Assembly: GCA_030066785.1 (NCBI GenBank)
Contig: JASJAZ010000029.1
Coordinates: 1 to 36,220, forward strand
Direction of reading: 5' to 3'
Length of the DNA: 36,220 nt
Source: Desulfobacterales bacterium
Lineage (GTDB): Bacteria > Desulfobacterota > Desulfobacteria > Desulfobacterales > JASJAZ01
Shown: piece by piece, positions 1 through 8,812 of the stretch
Layout: each line of letters starts with the position of its first letter
Numbering within the stretch: position 1 is the first letter of the stretch
Notes under the pieces: model-generated
What the model was told of the DNA's origin: nothing
Database searches by the model: none
The model's input: only the letters and a program-made list of their open reading frames with translations
Program-made: the position numbers and the translations under genes

Positions 1-383
1 ACAATGTACGGATCTGCAAAGCTAATTTTTAGATTTCTTTCCTGGGTAATGGTCATGCCGCCCATGATGATATCAAATTTATCGGTTACCAATGCCGGTA
101 TAATGCCGTCCCAGGCCGTATTGACCGGAACGAATTTTACGCCCATAGCCTTTGCTAACCGGCGGCCATAATCCATATCAAATCCGATAAACTCCCCTTT
201 TTTATTGGTCATTTCAAAAGGTACATAACCGGACTCAAAACCGACGCGAAGTTCGCCTCTGGATAAGATCTTCTGGATGGTTGATTTTTTAGCCAAGCTG
301 ATATCGGCACTCATAGCCGATGAAAGGATTCCAAAGCAAAATACGACCAATACCGCCAATCCAACAAATAAACCTCTTTTCAT
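1..383 (-). CDS. Polar amino-acid ABC transporter substrate-binding protein (5' part only)
   Basis: The gene runs off the left edge, so only the first 127 codons are visible. It encodes an exported solute-binding protein of the SBP_bac_3 family, which captures polar amino acids or related solutes in the periplasm for an ABC importer. The start ATG at 383 follows a strong AAGGAGG ribosome site (391-397). Residues 1-25 form a signal peptide (MKRG, a hydrophobic core, then SSAMSA). The mature part shows the family opening RGELRVGFESGYVPFEM, then GEFIGFDMDYGRRLAKAMG and WDGIIPAL, and DIIMGGMTITQER, which belongs to the ligand-binding cleft. Permease and ATPase partners would lie outside the window. 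Family assignment is firm; the exact ligand cannot be read. Confidence 0.92.
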   Translation of the reverse strand, partial: MKRGLFVGLAVLVVFCFGILSSAMSADISLAKKSTIQKILSRGELRVGFESGYVPFEMTNKKGEFIGFDMDYGRRLAKAMGVKFVPVNTAWDGIIPALVTDKFDIIMGGMTITQERNLKISFADPYI

Positions 384-458
384 ACGCCAACCTCCTTCTT
401 TTAGGGTTTAATTGGTTGCTCGCCATTGCAGTCTTGCAGTCAATGAATTGGCAAGCAT

Positions 459-611
459 TTAAGCGCGAATTTTTTCATCTAATCGTTCTTTTAGGACCAT
501 CCGAACATCACATGCCACGCATCGGGGAGGGGCCTTGAAAGGCAAGTAGACCGTTTCAATGCGATGGCACCGGGGGCAGATTACCTCAATGATATCGAGT
601 TTGTCTCGCAT
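459..611 (-). CDS. Small zinc-ribbon protein, 50 residues, function unknown
   Basis: A 50-codon frame starts with ATG at 611 behind an AGGAG site (complement of 620-624, about 8 nt spacing). This start is preferred over the longer TTG frame from 665, which has no visible ribosome site. The protein begins MRDKLDIIEVICPRC and carries two CxxC knuckles, CPRC at residues 12-15 and CVAC at about 31-34, as expected for one structural zinc ribbon. The tail is charged. It ends 75 nt before the binding-protein gene on the same strand, so the two may be cotranscribed. I do not recognise a named family. The paired knuckles and good ribosome site argue that it is real, but the small size leaves doubt. 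Confidence 0.6.
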   Translation of the reverse strand: MRDKLDIIEVICPRCHRIETVYLPFKAPPRCVACDVRMVLKERLDEKIRA

Positions 612-799
612 GGTCCACGCTCCTGAAAACTTTTGGATATTAAACAGAGATAAGCCAAATGGCAAGCGATTTTTTTGGCCGCCGGGCGGGAAACGACGTA
701 TACGCGCGGCGATTGTTTGTTAATTATTTCTGTAGAGGCGAATTGGAGTACAATAAAGGCCAACAAACCAGACCAATTACAACGTCCAATTGATGGGGC

Positions 800-2476
800 T
801 TGACACGCAAATCACCTCACCGTAAGCTAAACATTAGAATGGTTGAAAAAACAGATAAACATTTAACGCAACTTTCCAGCGTCATTATTGAAGAGTTAAA
901 GGGCTTGGCAACGGCTGGCAAAGAACTGAACTCTGATTCGCTAATGCAGCGCCTATCAAAGCGCTCAACGGTGCAGGCCCTGCTTCAAAATAACCGCAGC
1001 ACCTCTGAAACTAAATTTGAAAAAGAAGTAAGATCCAAAGATGATAGACAAGGGCTGGAGAAAAAATTAGAAAAAACGTTGGAGCAGAAAGAACGGCTCC
1101 TAAAGCAGATTAGCCAACTTGAAAACCAGACGTCACAAGCCAATGATTTTTATAACCATTCCATAAATACCTTGATCGACCTTTTCCCAACTGAAGAAAA
1201 CAAACCGCTTTCCGAATCGCTGACCAGCATTAGAAGATTGGCTAAGCGTAATGCCCCGATCAACGATTTGGAAAAAGCCTTTTCGCATCTGAAAAATACC
1301 GCATTTAAACTTGAACTGAGAGATTCAACGCCCGATCGGAAGCAAAGCAAGGGTTTGGCAAAGATTTCTTTTTGGAACAAAAAAGAACTTGAACCGGCAT
1401 CCGAAGGTGAATTTGAAAACACTTATCTGGAGCGGGTAAAAAACATCTACCGTGAAATTATACGTGAGTTGACCCTGCATTTGGATGCAGATTCCGTTCA
1501 AAAACTCACGAAAATCGATCACCAGATCAAGGCCATTGATAGTCTCGATGCCCTTTTATCCGTTCGCAATAAGATCCTTGCATTATTACAGCATTACATA
1601 ACCCGAATAAGCGAAGAACGCGAAGAAGCGGCCACTTTTATTCGCGAAATCGGCGAGCGGCTGCTGCAATTAGAAAGCCATATGCTTGAATCATTACTGT
1701 TGGCCCGTGAAAGCCGTCAAGCTGATACTGAATTTGCGGTGGATTTGGAAAACCAGCTCAATCAATTTCGGGGTAGTGTTGATTTTAGCCAAAGCCTATC
1801 GGAATTGAAGGCTACTGTTATTTCCAGTATAAATTCCATTCAAAAAGTGGTTGAAAATAAACGCCAGCGGGATATGGATTTTGCGCGCGAAGCGGATGAA
1901 CAGATGGGCCTACTGCATGAAGATCTTGATTCAATGAAAAATGAAATTGCCACCGCTCAGGAGCGCGCCCGACAACTGGAACAAGAGCTGCTAATGGATC
2001 CGTTGACCGGCGTATTTAATCGCAGGGCCTATGACCGGCGCATCAAGGAAGAGCTTCAGCGCTACCAACGCTATAAACACGCATTTTCAGTTTTGCTGTT
2101 TGATGTTGATCATTTCAAGAAGATTAATGATAAATACGGCCATGCGGTGGGGGATCGGTGTCTTAAAGAAATTGTCAAGCGCATTGCATCCGTGCTGCGC
2201 GAAACCGACTTTTTAGCCCGGTATGGCGGTGAAGAATTTATAGTGTTATTGCCTGAAACCGCTTCGCAGGGAGCCTTGCAGGTGGCTGAAAAATTACGTA
2301 AAGTTATCATGAATATGGAGTTTATCCATAAAAAAGACATTATCAACGTCACCATAAGCCTGGGGGTTACGGAGGTAATTTCATCTGACCGTCGGCCGGG
2401 CGCAATTTTTAATCGGATGGATCAGGCCATGTATCAAGCCAAAAATGCTGGCCGCAACCGTGTTGAAATTCAATAA
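800..2476 (+). CDS. Diguanylate cyclase with long cytoplasmic coiled-coil N-terminus
   Basis: This 558-residue protein makes the second messenger c-di-GMP from two GTP. The C-terminal GGDEF domain starts at DPLTGVFNRRAYD (residues 400-412). It has the metal-binding segment LLFDVDHFKKINDKYGH and an active-site GGEEF at 476-480, a catalytically competent variant. An inhibitory-site RxxD (RETD, 467-470) lies the usual five residues before it, so product feedback is expected. Residues 1-400 are highly charged and helical with coiled-coil character; no membrane segment or signal peptide is visible, so it should act in the cytosol and the input signal is unknown. The start used is TTG at 800 after a weak GATGGGG; an ATG at 839 is an alternative. 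PPi-PFK follows 23 nt downstream on the same strand. Confidence 0.93.
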   Translation: MTRKSPHRKLNIRMVEKTDKHLTQLSSVIIEELKGLATAGKELNSDSLMQRLSKRSTVQALLQNNRSTSETKFEKEVRSKDDRQGLEKKLEKTLEQKERLLKQISQLENQTSQANDFYNHSINTLIDLFPTEENKPLSESLTSIRRLAKRNAPINDLEKAFSHLKNTAFKLELRDSTPDRKQSKGLAKISFWNKKELEPASEGEFENTYLERVKNIYREIIRELTLHLDADSVQKLTKIDHQIKAIDSLDALLSVRNKILALLQHYITRISEEREEAATFIREIGERLLQLESHMLESLLLARESRQADTEFAVDLENQLNQFRGSVDFSQSLSELKATVISSINSIQKVVENKRQRDMDFAREADEQMGLLHEDLDSMKNEIATAQERARQLEQELLMDPLTGVFNRRAYDRRIKEELQRYQRYKHAFSVLLFDVDHFKKINDKYGHAVGDRCLKEIVKRIASVLRETDFLARYGGEEFIVLLPETASQGALQVAEKLRKVIMNMEFIHKKDIINVTISLGVTEVISSDRRPGAIFNRMDQAMYQAKNAGRNRVEIQ

Positions 2477-2499
2477 CTGTAGGTTTGGAGTCAGACCCG

Positions 2500-4599
2500 A
2501 TGCAAACGCAAAAAAAAATCAAGATTGAAACGTTTTTGAAACATCCGGATGTTCAAGAGGTGATCCGCAATGTAAACCAAGACTTGATTGAAAGGCGTGA
2601 ATACACGCCACCGATGTGCCGGGCTTTTTCAGGCGAATACACGCGCTTGGAGGAAGATGCCACATACCGGTTTCACATCGATAAAGAAGCCCGCATCAAA
2701 TTGCCGAAAATTATCGACAGCAAGGTTCAAGTGGTCGAAAGGAGTGAAGCCTTAGATGAACCGAGTCTGAAGCGCTATCGCCAACCGCGCAATATCGGAA
2801 TTGTCTTTTCCGGTGGACCGGCTCCAGGTGGGCATAACGTTATCGCCGGCCTGTTTGATGCCGCCAAAAAAGCTAATCCGGATAATCGGATTTTTGGATT
2901 TTTGGTCGGGCCTGATGGTATTATTGAAAATGAGGTCATCGAAATCGACAGTGAATTGGTCGACAAATATCGCAACCTAGGCGGTTTTACCATGATTAAA
3001 ACCGGCCGCACCAAAATCGATTCCCAAGATAAGATGACCTTTTCCCGGGAAACCTGCCGGAAGTTAAACTTGAATGCGTTGGTGGTAGTAGGTGGAGATG
3101 ACTCAAATACCAATGCCGCCTTTTTAGCCCAGGAAATGATTGATGATGGCGTACAGGTTATTGGAGTTCCCAAAACCATCGATGGCGATATACAGGTTCG
3201 CGATGCCGATAACCGGGAATTATGCGCGATGTCCTTTGGATTTCACTCAGCTGCCCGTGCTTTTGCCAGCGATATCAGCAATCTTTGTACCGATTGCAGC
3301 TCTGACATTAAATATTGGCATATTTGCAAAGTCATGGGGCGGGTTGCCAGCCATCTGGCGATGGAAGTTGCGTTGCAAACCCATGCCAACATGACCTTGA
3401 TTGGTGAAGATTTGGCCAACTATGTTGATCAGAGGCGTATTGTCAAAGCAGAGACCGAGGGGGAAACAGATTACACCGCTTATGGTATGACATTGCGCCA
3501 CCTTTCCCGGGTTATTTGCCATGGTATTGTTCAGCGTGCGGCGGTTGGCAAAAATTACGGCGTGATTGTCCTTCCAGAAGGCATACTTGAATTTATCAAT
3601 GAAATTCAGGTTTTTATCATTAAACTGAATACGATCATCGCCAATTACAATCGAACACGCGATGTGGATTTTCATACTGCTTTTCCGATGTTGGAGGACA
3701 AGCGCGAATATTTACGCCGAATGGCCAGTCTATCCAGGGAAGGCAAGGGCTCTCAAATCTGGCGGACACGCGATGACGATCTGTTTAATGATTTGCCGGC
3801 TTTTTTTCAGGAAGGGTTGCTGACCGAGCGGGATAGTCATGGCAACTTCCAATTCTCGTTGGTAGAGACCGATAAGGTCATCATGGATCTGGTCCAAGAT
3901 TATTTAAATATTCTCAGAGAAAATGGGGTCTACAAAATTGGCATTCCAAGGGTGTTTTTTCGAAAAGTACTCGAAAAAGATAGCCTTGATCCGAATATTT
4001 TTGGTCCGATACTGTTTCATAATTATCCTAAAGACGATTTTCTGCTGACAAAACCAACAATCATTTCACTAAAAACACTTACCCAGGCACTAGTAGACGC
4101 TAAGGCCTTAAAACATGATGACACCATCCCGGCACCTATCAAAAAAATATACTTAAAATCGGTTCCTAAATTCAAAACCCAAACCCATTTCTATGGCTAT
4201 GATGGACGGGGCACCGATCCGACACGCTTTGATTGTATTTATACCTATAATTTAGGACTTACGGTGTTCAGCCTGATTGCAAATGGTGTTAGCGGTCAGA
4301 TGGCAGCCATTAAAAATCTTGGTCACGAATTTTCTGAATGGCAACCCATCGGCATACCGATTGGTCCCTTAATGCACCTGGAAGAGCGCAAGGGGAAGCT
4401 GGCGCTGGTTATTGAAAAAAGCATAGTGGATGTGAAATCGCCTGCTTTTCAGATTGTGAAGGCCTTAAGAGAAAACTGGCTGGCGCTGCAGCCAAATGAG
4501 GACAATTATCGGCGGCCCGGTCCCATCCGTTTCACCGGCCTCAGTGAAGAAGATCGACCGATTACCCTCAAGCTCAACGCGCTGGGAAAAAACTTATAA
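2500..4599 (+). CDS. pfp: Pyrophosphate-dependent phosphofructokinase, long form
   Basis: The enzyme reversibly phosphorylates fructose 6-phosphate using pyrophosphate, serving both glycolysis and gluconeogenesis in the cytosol. The ATG at 2500 (699 residues) is preferred over the upstream TTG at 2485 because GGAG at 2487-2490 is correctly spaced for it. Diagnostic motifs are the nucleotide/PPi loop GIVFSGGPAPGGHNV, GGDDSN (198-203), PKTIDGD (224-230) and MGR (279-281). The second Asp of GGDD and the Lys of PKTIDGD are the established signs of PPi rather than ATP use. The length matches the long PFP clade also found in plants, spirochaetes and chlamydiae. It lies 23 nt after the diguanylate cyclase, so the two are probably cotranscribed. 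No terminator hairpin is evident in the 172 nt before the convergent CBS gene. Confidence 0.95.
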   Translation: MQTQKKIKIETFLKHPDVQEVIRNVNQDLIERREYTPPMCRAFSGEYTRLEEDATYRFHIDKEARIKLPKIIDSKVQVVERSEALDEPSLKRYRQPRNIGIVFSGGPAPGGHNVIAGLFDAAKKANPDNRIFGFLVGPDGIIENEVIEIDSELVDKYRNLGGFTMIKTGRTKIDSQDKMTFSRETCRKLNLNALVVVGGDDSNTNAAFLAQEMIDDGVQVIGVPKTIDGDIQVRDADNRELCAMSFGFHSAARAFASDISNLCTDCSSDIKYWHICKVMGRVASHLAMEVALQTHANMTLIGEDLANYVDQRRIVKAETEGETDYTAYGMTLRHLSRVICHGIVQRAAVGKNYGVIVLPEGILEFINEIQVFIIKLNTIIANYNRTRDVDFHTAFPMLEDKREYLRRMASLSREGKGSQIWRTRDDDLFNDLPAFFQEGLLTERDSHGNFQFSLVETDKVIMDLVQDYLNILRENGVYKIGIPRVFFRKVLEKDSLDPNIFGPILFHNYPKDDFLLTKPTIISLKTLTQALVDAKALKHDDTIPAPIKKIYLKSVPKFKTQTHFYGYDGRGTDPTRFDCIYTYNLGLTVFSLIANGVSGQMAAIKNLGHEFSEWQPIGIPIGPLMHLEERKGKLALVIEKSIVDVKSPAFQIVKALRENWLALQPNEDNYRRPGPIRFTGLSEEDRPITLKLNALGKNL

Positions 4600-4771
4600 A
4601 GACATTCTTTTTTGGGCTTCACTTGATGGAACATGATGGCATTTGATGCTGGTGCCTGAACGAAATGAAGAGCGATGCTTGAATTGCATGTGAGAAAAAA
4701 GAAGAACGCCAAAGGCGAGGTGTTGGAAAGGTTAGCAATCGTTAGAGGGTAAAAAAAGTATTTTTGCCGGT

Positions 4772-5377
4772 TTAATCCATGGCTTCAGCCACTGTAAAAC
4801 CCGCATTTTCCAAAGCTGCTTTGATCTGGTTGGTGTCACACGCCGCCAATCGAAAATAGTAAACCCGTTTACTATTTTGCTGGGCGGTCATGCCGACGTT
4901 AATGATATCCCCACCGTTATCCTGGATGGTGTGAAGTGCTCTTTTAAAGGTATCCGGATCATCGCCGATCACCACATCAATCCGTGAACTGCTGGTTAAT
5001 ATGCCCATCATATCGATAAAGGTCCGCAAAATATCCGATTCCGTGACAATGCCGACGACCTTTCCATCTTCTACCACCGGCATACCGCCAATTTTATGTT
5101 TGTAGATCAATTGGGCGGCGATCTCCACGTCATCATCGGGCCCAATGCTAATCGGGTTTTTTATCATTAAATCAACCAATGAAATGTCCGCTACCATCGA
5201 TGGGATAAGTCCCTGTTTTAAATCGGCCAGGGTTACAAACCCTATCAGTTCATTATCGCCGGATACAACCGGCATATGCCGGATGGAATTGATTTTCATT
5301 AATTCAATGGCCTCCTGAATAGAGGCATTTTCAGTAATGGTAATTGGATTAGGGATCATCAGAGATCTAATTCGCAT
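4772..5377 (-). CDS. CBS-pair plus ACT-like domain protein (AcuB-like)
   Basis: This 201-residue cytoplasmic protein is probably a ligand sensor. Two CBS motifs cover about residues 7-55 (opening MIPNPITITENASIQEAIE) and 73-122 (MIKNPISIGPDDDVEIAAQ, then GGMPVVEDGKVVGIVTESD). CBS pairs bind adenine nucleotides such as AMP, ATP or SAM. The last 65 residues look like an ACT-type domain (SSSRIDVVIGDDPDTFKRAL, then GGDIINVGM). This order matches the AcuB family named from the Bacillus acetoin operon, but no acetoin genes are present, so that function should not be carried over. The ATG at 5377 has only a weak AGG before it. A candidate promoter at 5437-5466 suggests separate expression from the heme genes upstream. 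Confidence 0.85.
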   Translation of the reverse strand: MRIRSLMIPNPITITENASIQEAIELMKINSIRHMPVVSGDNELIGFVTLADLKQGLIPSMVADISLVDLMIKNPISIGPDDDVEIAAQLIYKHKIGGMPVVEDGKVVGIVTESDILRTFIDMMGILTSSSRIDVVIGDDPDTFKRALHTIQDNGGDIINVGMTAQQNSKRVYYFRLAACDTNQIKAALENAGFTVAEAMD

Positions 5378-5436
5378 GATAATACCTATTATCAGTATAA
5401 AATTAATGAGATACGATTGGCAGAACTGATAGGCAA

Positions 5437-5466
5437 AGTATAGCTTGTCACAATGGGGGTTGTCCA
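5437..5466 (-). promoter_or_regulatory. Candidate sigma70-type promoter for the CBS-ACT gene
   Basis: Read on the minus strand, TGGACA (complement of 5461-5466) and TATACT (complement of 5437-5442) are separated by 18 nt. Each matches five of six consensus bases. The predicted transcript would start near 5430 and leave a leader of about 50 nt before the ATG at 5377. It falls in the 141-nt gap after ahbD. Confidence 0.5.
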
Positions 5467-5518
5467 GTTTTTTTGGACGAGAATCGATGAAAAATGAGGC
5501 GTTTTTACAAAGTTTCGT

Positions 5519-6622
5519 TTAACGGCAAAGGGCCATGGGTTGGTAGCTGCACAACGGCTCTTCGGCCATGAAATCGCCCGTGGCCTCATAAGCGCGGGCA
5601 CGGCATCCGCCACAGACACGCTTATACTCACATTGACCGCATTTACCTTGCAGTTCATTAAAATTGCGCAGTGATTTAAACTGTTTTGAGTTTTTCCAGA
5701 TCTCAGCAAAAGAAGATTGGGTGACATCGCCACAGTTGACCTGTAAAAAACCGCATGGCTGCACTACGCCCTGATGGGAAATAAAACAAAAGCCCGTACC
5801 ACCCAAACAGCCGCGCGTAACAGCATCCAATCCATGGGTCTCAAAAGTCACGGATGTTCCGTCCTGTTTGGCGCGTTGCCGTAGAATTCGATAATAATGG
5901 GGAGCACAGGTAGCTTTGAGTTGCAGTGCTGTTTGGTCGCGCTGGTCATAAAACCAGTTTAAAGTTTTTTCATATTCCTGGGCCGTGATTTCCTGATCCA
6001 GAATGTACTTGCCCCGGCCCGTGGGCACCAGCAGAAAAATGTGATGCGCAACCGCACCCAAGGAAACCGCCAGATTTTGGATTTTGGGGATTTCTTTGAG
6101 ATTGGTTTTGGTGATGGTCGTATTTATTTGGAACTCAATGCCAGCCTCTTTGGCATGCGTGATGCCTTGAATCGCCCCTTCAAAGGCCCCTTGCACGCAT
6201 CTGAATTCATCATGGCTCTCCGGCGTAGCACCATCCAAGCTTATGCTGATGCGTTTAATGCCCGCACCTGCCAATTTTTGGGCCATTTCGGCATTGATTA
6301 AGGTGCCGTTAGGCGCCATGACCATGCGCAGGCCTTTATCGGTTCCATAGCGGGCGATATTGAATATATCATCACGTAACAAAGGCTCACCGCCGGTTAA
6401 GATAACGATGGGGTTACCCACCTCGGCGATCTGATCCAGTAACTGCAAACAGCGCTGGGTTTCAAGCTCACCGGTGTAAGGGCCTCGGGTAGCCGATGCC
6501 CGACAGTGGATGCACGACAGGTTGCAGTTCCGGGTTATTTCCCACGCTACCAAGCGAAGTTGATCTGCGGATCTCGCCTTTGTGCCAGGGTGCGATGAGG
6601 ATTGTTTGGCATGGGGTTGCAT
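5519..6622 (-). CDS. ahbD: Radical SAM heme b synthase AhbD
   Basis: AhbD performs the last step of the siroheme-dependent heme pathway, oxidative decarboxylation of the two propionates of Fe-coproporphyrin III to vinyl groups. The 367-residue protein has the radical SAM triad CNLSCIHC (C33, C37, C40) and the SAM-binding TGGEP motif. It also has a SPASM-type C-terminus rich in cysteines (GCLGGTGFC, PCGF, CGQCEYKRVCGGCRA, final LCSYQP) that should hold an additional iron-sulfur cluster. The start ATG at 6622 follows AGGAAG at good spacing. It is the last gene of a unit with hemB (20 nt upstream) and ahbC. NirJ and other SPASM proteins share the fold, but pairing with hemB and ahbC makes AhbD the best call. 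Confidence 0.9.
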   Translation of the reverse strand: MQPHAKQSSSHPGTKARSADQLRLVAWEITRNCNLSCIHCRASATRGPYTGELETQRCLQLLDQIAEVGNPIVILTGGEPLLRDDIFNIARYGTDKGLRMVMAPNGTLINAEMAQKLAGAGIKRISISLDGATPESHDEFRCVQGAFEGAIQGITHAKEAGIEFQINTTITKTNLKEIPKIQNLAVSLGAVAHHIFLLVPTGRGKYILDQEITAQEYEKTLNWFYDQRDQTALQLKATCAPHYYRILRQRAKQDGTSVTFETHGLDAVTRGCLGGTGFCFISHQGVVQPCGFLQVNCGDVTQSSFAEIWKNSKQFKSLRNFNELQGKCGQCEYKRVCGGCRARAYEATGDFMAEEPLCSYQPMALCR

Positions 6623-6642
6623 CGAATTCTTCCTGTTAAGCC

Positions 6643-7617
6643 TTATGCCTGCAGTGCTTTGGCGGCATCAGTCGCAAAATAAGTTAAAATCAGATCGGCT
6701 CCGGCGCGCTTGATAGCTGTAAGGGTTTCCAGCATCACCCGTTGACCGTCCAACCAACCCATTTGCTGTGCGGCTTTGACCATTGCATATTCACCACTGA
6801 CATTATAGGCGGCTACCGGTAGATCGATTTCCTCACGAATGCGGTAAATGATGTCTAGGTAGGCCAAGGCTGGTTTGACCATAATGATATCCGCACCCTC
6901 TTCAACATCCATCACCGCTTCACGGATGGCCTCCACGGCATTAGGAGGATCCATTTGATAGGTGCGGCGATCACCGAATTTTGGCGCTGAGTCGGCGGCT
7001 TCGCGAAACGGCCCATAGTAAGCAGAGCAGTATTTGGCCGAATAGGCCATAATCGGAACAGGGCTAAATCCGTTTTCATCCAGCACGTTGCGAATTTCCG
7101 CCACACGGCCATCCATCATATCGGAAGGCGCGACCATATCGGCGCCGGCTTGGACATGTGAGAGGGCGGTACGGGCCAGCAGATCCAACGTGGCATCATT
7201 ATCGATGACATCTTTTTCAACAATGCCGCAATGTCCGTGATCGGTGTACTGACATAGGCACACATCGGTAATGACGACTAAATCCGGCAGGTGTTTTTTT
7301 ATTTCTTTAACGGCTTTTTGAACGATGCCGTCTTTTTGATACGCTGGAGTGCCCAAGGCATCTTTTTTGTCGGGAATCCCGAATAAAATAACGGCCGGTA
7401 TTCCTAGACTAAACGCAGATTGGGCCGTTTCGATCAAATTTTCAATGGAAAGTTGGAACTGACCGGGCATGGACGGTATAGGGATTTTGACGTTCTTTCC
7501 GGACACGGCGAAAAGGGGAAGGACAAAATCATTGACATTTAAAACAGTTTCTCGAACCATGCGCCGCAAGGCGTCGCTTTGCCGCAAGCGTCGCGGACGG
7601 TAATCGGGAAATAGCAT
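6643..7617 (-). CDS. hemB: Delta-aminolevulinic acid dehydratase (porphobilinogen synthase)
   Basis: HemB condenses two 5-aminolevulinate molecules to porphobilinogen, the shared early step for heme, siroheme and corrinoids. The 324-residue product has the zinc-type metal site DVCLCQYTDHGHC (cysteines at about 120, 122 and 130). The Schiff-base lysines lie in AYSAKYCSAYYGPFR (K195) and in IIMVKPALAYLD (K248). The Cys-rich site marks the zinc-dependent subgroup rather than the DVALD magnesium type. The ATG at 7617 is chosen over the adjacent TTG at 7620 because AAGGAG then sits at normal spacing. It lies 12 nt after ahbC and 20 nt before ahbD, which fits a heme operon. Confidence 0.97.
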   Translation of the reverse strand: MLFPDYRPRRLRQSDALRRMVRETVLNVNDFVLPLFAVSGKNVKIPIPSMPGQFQLSIENLIETAQSAFSLGIPAVILFGIPDKKDALGTPAYQKDGIVQKAVKEIKKHLPDLVVITDVCLCQYTDHGHCGIVEKDVIDNDATLDLLARTALSHVQAGADMVAPSDMMDGRVAEIRNVLDENGFSPVPIMAYSAKYCSAYYGPFREAADSAPKFGDRRTYQMDPPNAVEAIREAVMDVEEGADIIMVKPALAYLDIIYRIREEIDLPVAAYNVSGEYAMVKAAQQMGWLDGQRVMLETLTAIKRAGADLILTYFATDAAKALQA

Positions 7618-7629
7618 CAAACGCTCCTT

Positions 7630-8808
7630 TTAGGCAATTTCTTCATCGGTCAAGTAGCACGCTGGATCCGGCGCCCAAACATCACCAAAGATTGCCTCGG
7701 CGCGAACACGAAAATTACCACCGCAGATGTCCAGCCAGCGGCAATTGGCGCAGCGTCCGGTAACATGATCCTTTTTATTTTTCAATTTACCCATTAATTC
7801 GTTGGAGGTATCGGTCCAAATTTTGGAAAAAGGACGATTGCGTACATTTCCGAAGCTGTAGTGCCGCCAAAATTGGTCTGCATGCGTCTCTCCATCCCAA
7901 CTGATACAGCCGATGCCTCTGCCGGAGTTGTTGCCTTCATTCATTTTAAGAAGCGCTAAGACTTCTTCCGCGCGTTCAGGGTTTTCTTTTTGGAGTCGTT
8001 GATAGAGATAGGGGCCATCGGCGTGATTATCGACTGTTAGCACTTCTTTGGGTTTGCCGCGATCATGCAAGTTCTTGGTCAAATCCATGATTAAATCAAC
8101 GGTCTTGCGGGTTTGCTCGTGGGTTAAGTCGTCCCTAACTAAATCAGATCCGCGTCCGGCATACACCAGGTGATAGAAACAGACTCGCGGGATATCCATA
8201 TCCTCCAGCAATTTAAAGATATTGGGCACTTCTTCCACATTAAACCGATTGATGGTAAAGCGTAATCCGACTTTTATGCCCGCGTCTTTGCTGTTTTGGA
8301 TGCCTTCCAACGCTTTTTGGAAAGCCCCCTTAACCCCTCGGAAACGATCATTAACCGCTTCCATGCCGTCCAGGCTGATACCGACATATGACAAGCCGAT
8401 ATTTTTAAGCGTATGGGCCATAGATTTGGTAATGAGGGTTCCATTTGTGGATATGACGGCACGCATGCCTTGCTTGACCGCGTAGTCGGCCAGTTCCGGC
8501 AGGTCTTTGCGAACCAAAGGTTCACCCCCCGAAAACAGCAGTACCGGGACTCCAAATGATGACAGATCATCAATGAGGGCTTTGCCTTCATCAGTTGACA
8601 ATTCATTGTCGAAAGGTATGTCTTTGGCGTGCGCATAGCAGTGCACGCATTTCAAATTGCATCGCCGAGTGGCATTCCACACCACAACCGGGCGCTTATC
8701 TTTTGAAAACTGTAATAGATGGGACGGCAGCTTTCCCGAGTGGCGCCCGTAGCGTAATGCGTCTGAAGGCTCCACCGTGCCGCAATACAGCTTAGATATT
8801 CCAATCAT
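7630..8808 (-). CDS. ahbC: Radical SAM 12,18-didecarboxysiroheme deacetylase AhbC
   Basis: AhbC removes the acetate side chains of 12,18-didecarboxysiroheme to give Fe-coproporphyrin III, the step before AhbD. The 392-residue protein shows the radical SAM motif CNLKCVHC (C50, C54, C57), then FSGGEPLVRKD for SAM binding and ISLDGME. The SPASM-like C-terminus has GIGCISWDG, CANCRWLDICGGNFRVRAE and DPACYLTDEE. The sequence ending in a didecarboxysiroheme-type GGNFR rather than AhbD's GGCRA helps separate the two paralogues. The start ATG at 8808 lies 4 nt after the stop of the ClpX-like gene, with GAGG inside the end of that gene, so translation may be coupled. The pathway's siroheme decarboxylase AhbA/AhbB is not encoded in the window. 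Confidence 0.9.
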   Translation of the reverse strand: MIGISKLYCGTVEPSDALRYGRHSGKLPSHLLQFSKDKRPVVVWNATRRCNLKCVHCYAHAKDIPFDNELSTDEGKALIDDLSSFGVPVLLFSGGEPLVRKDLPELADYAVKQGMRAVISTNGTLITKSMAHTLKNIGLSYVGISLDGMEAVNDRFRGVKGAFQKALEGIQNSKDAGIKVGLRFTINRFNVEEVPNIFKLLEDMDIPRVCFYHLVYAGRGSDLVRDDLTHEQTRKTVDLIMDLTKNLHDRGKPKEVLTVDNHADGPYLYQRLQKENPERAEEVLALLKMNEGNNSGRGIGCISWDGETHADQFWRHYSFGNVRNRPFSKIWTDTSNELMGKLKNKKDHVTGRCANCRWLDICGGNFRVRAEAIFGDVWAPDPACYLTDEEIA

Positions 8809-8812
8809 TTAT

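Noticed and set aside
320-538. 72-residue plus-strand frame over the binding-protein start
   Set aside because: It is antisense to the signal peptide and ribosome site of a clear gene and has no family features.
581-766. 61-residue minus-strand frame upstream of the zinc-ribbon gene
   Set aside because: It overlaps the start and ribosome site of the zinc-ribbon gene in another frame and shows no motif.
4600-4771. Terminator between pfp and the CBS-ACT gene
   Set aside because: Only a 4-bp stem (CGCC/GGCG) near 4708-4720 was found, with no T-run; too weak to call.
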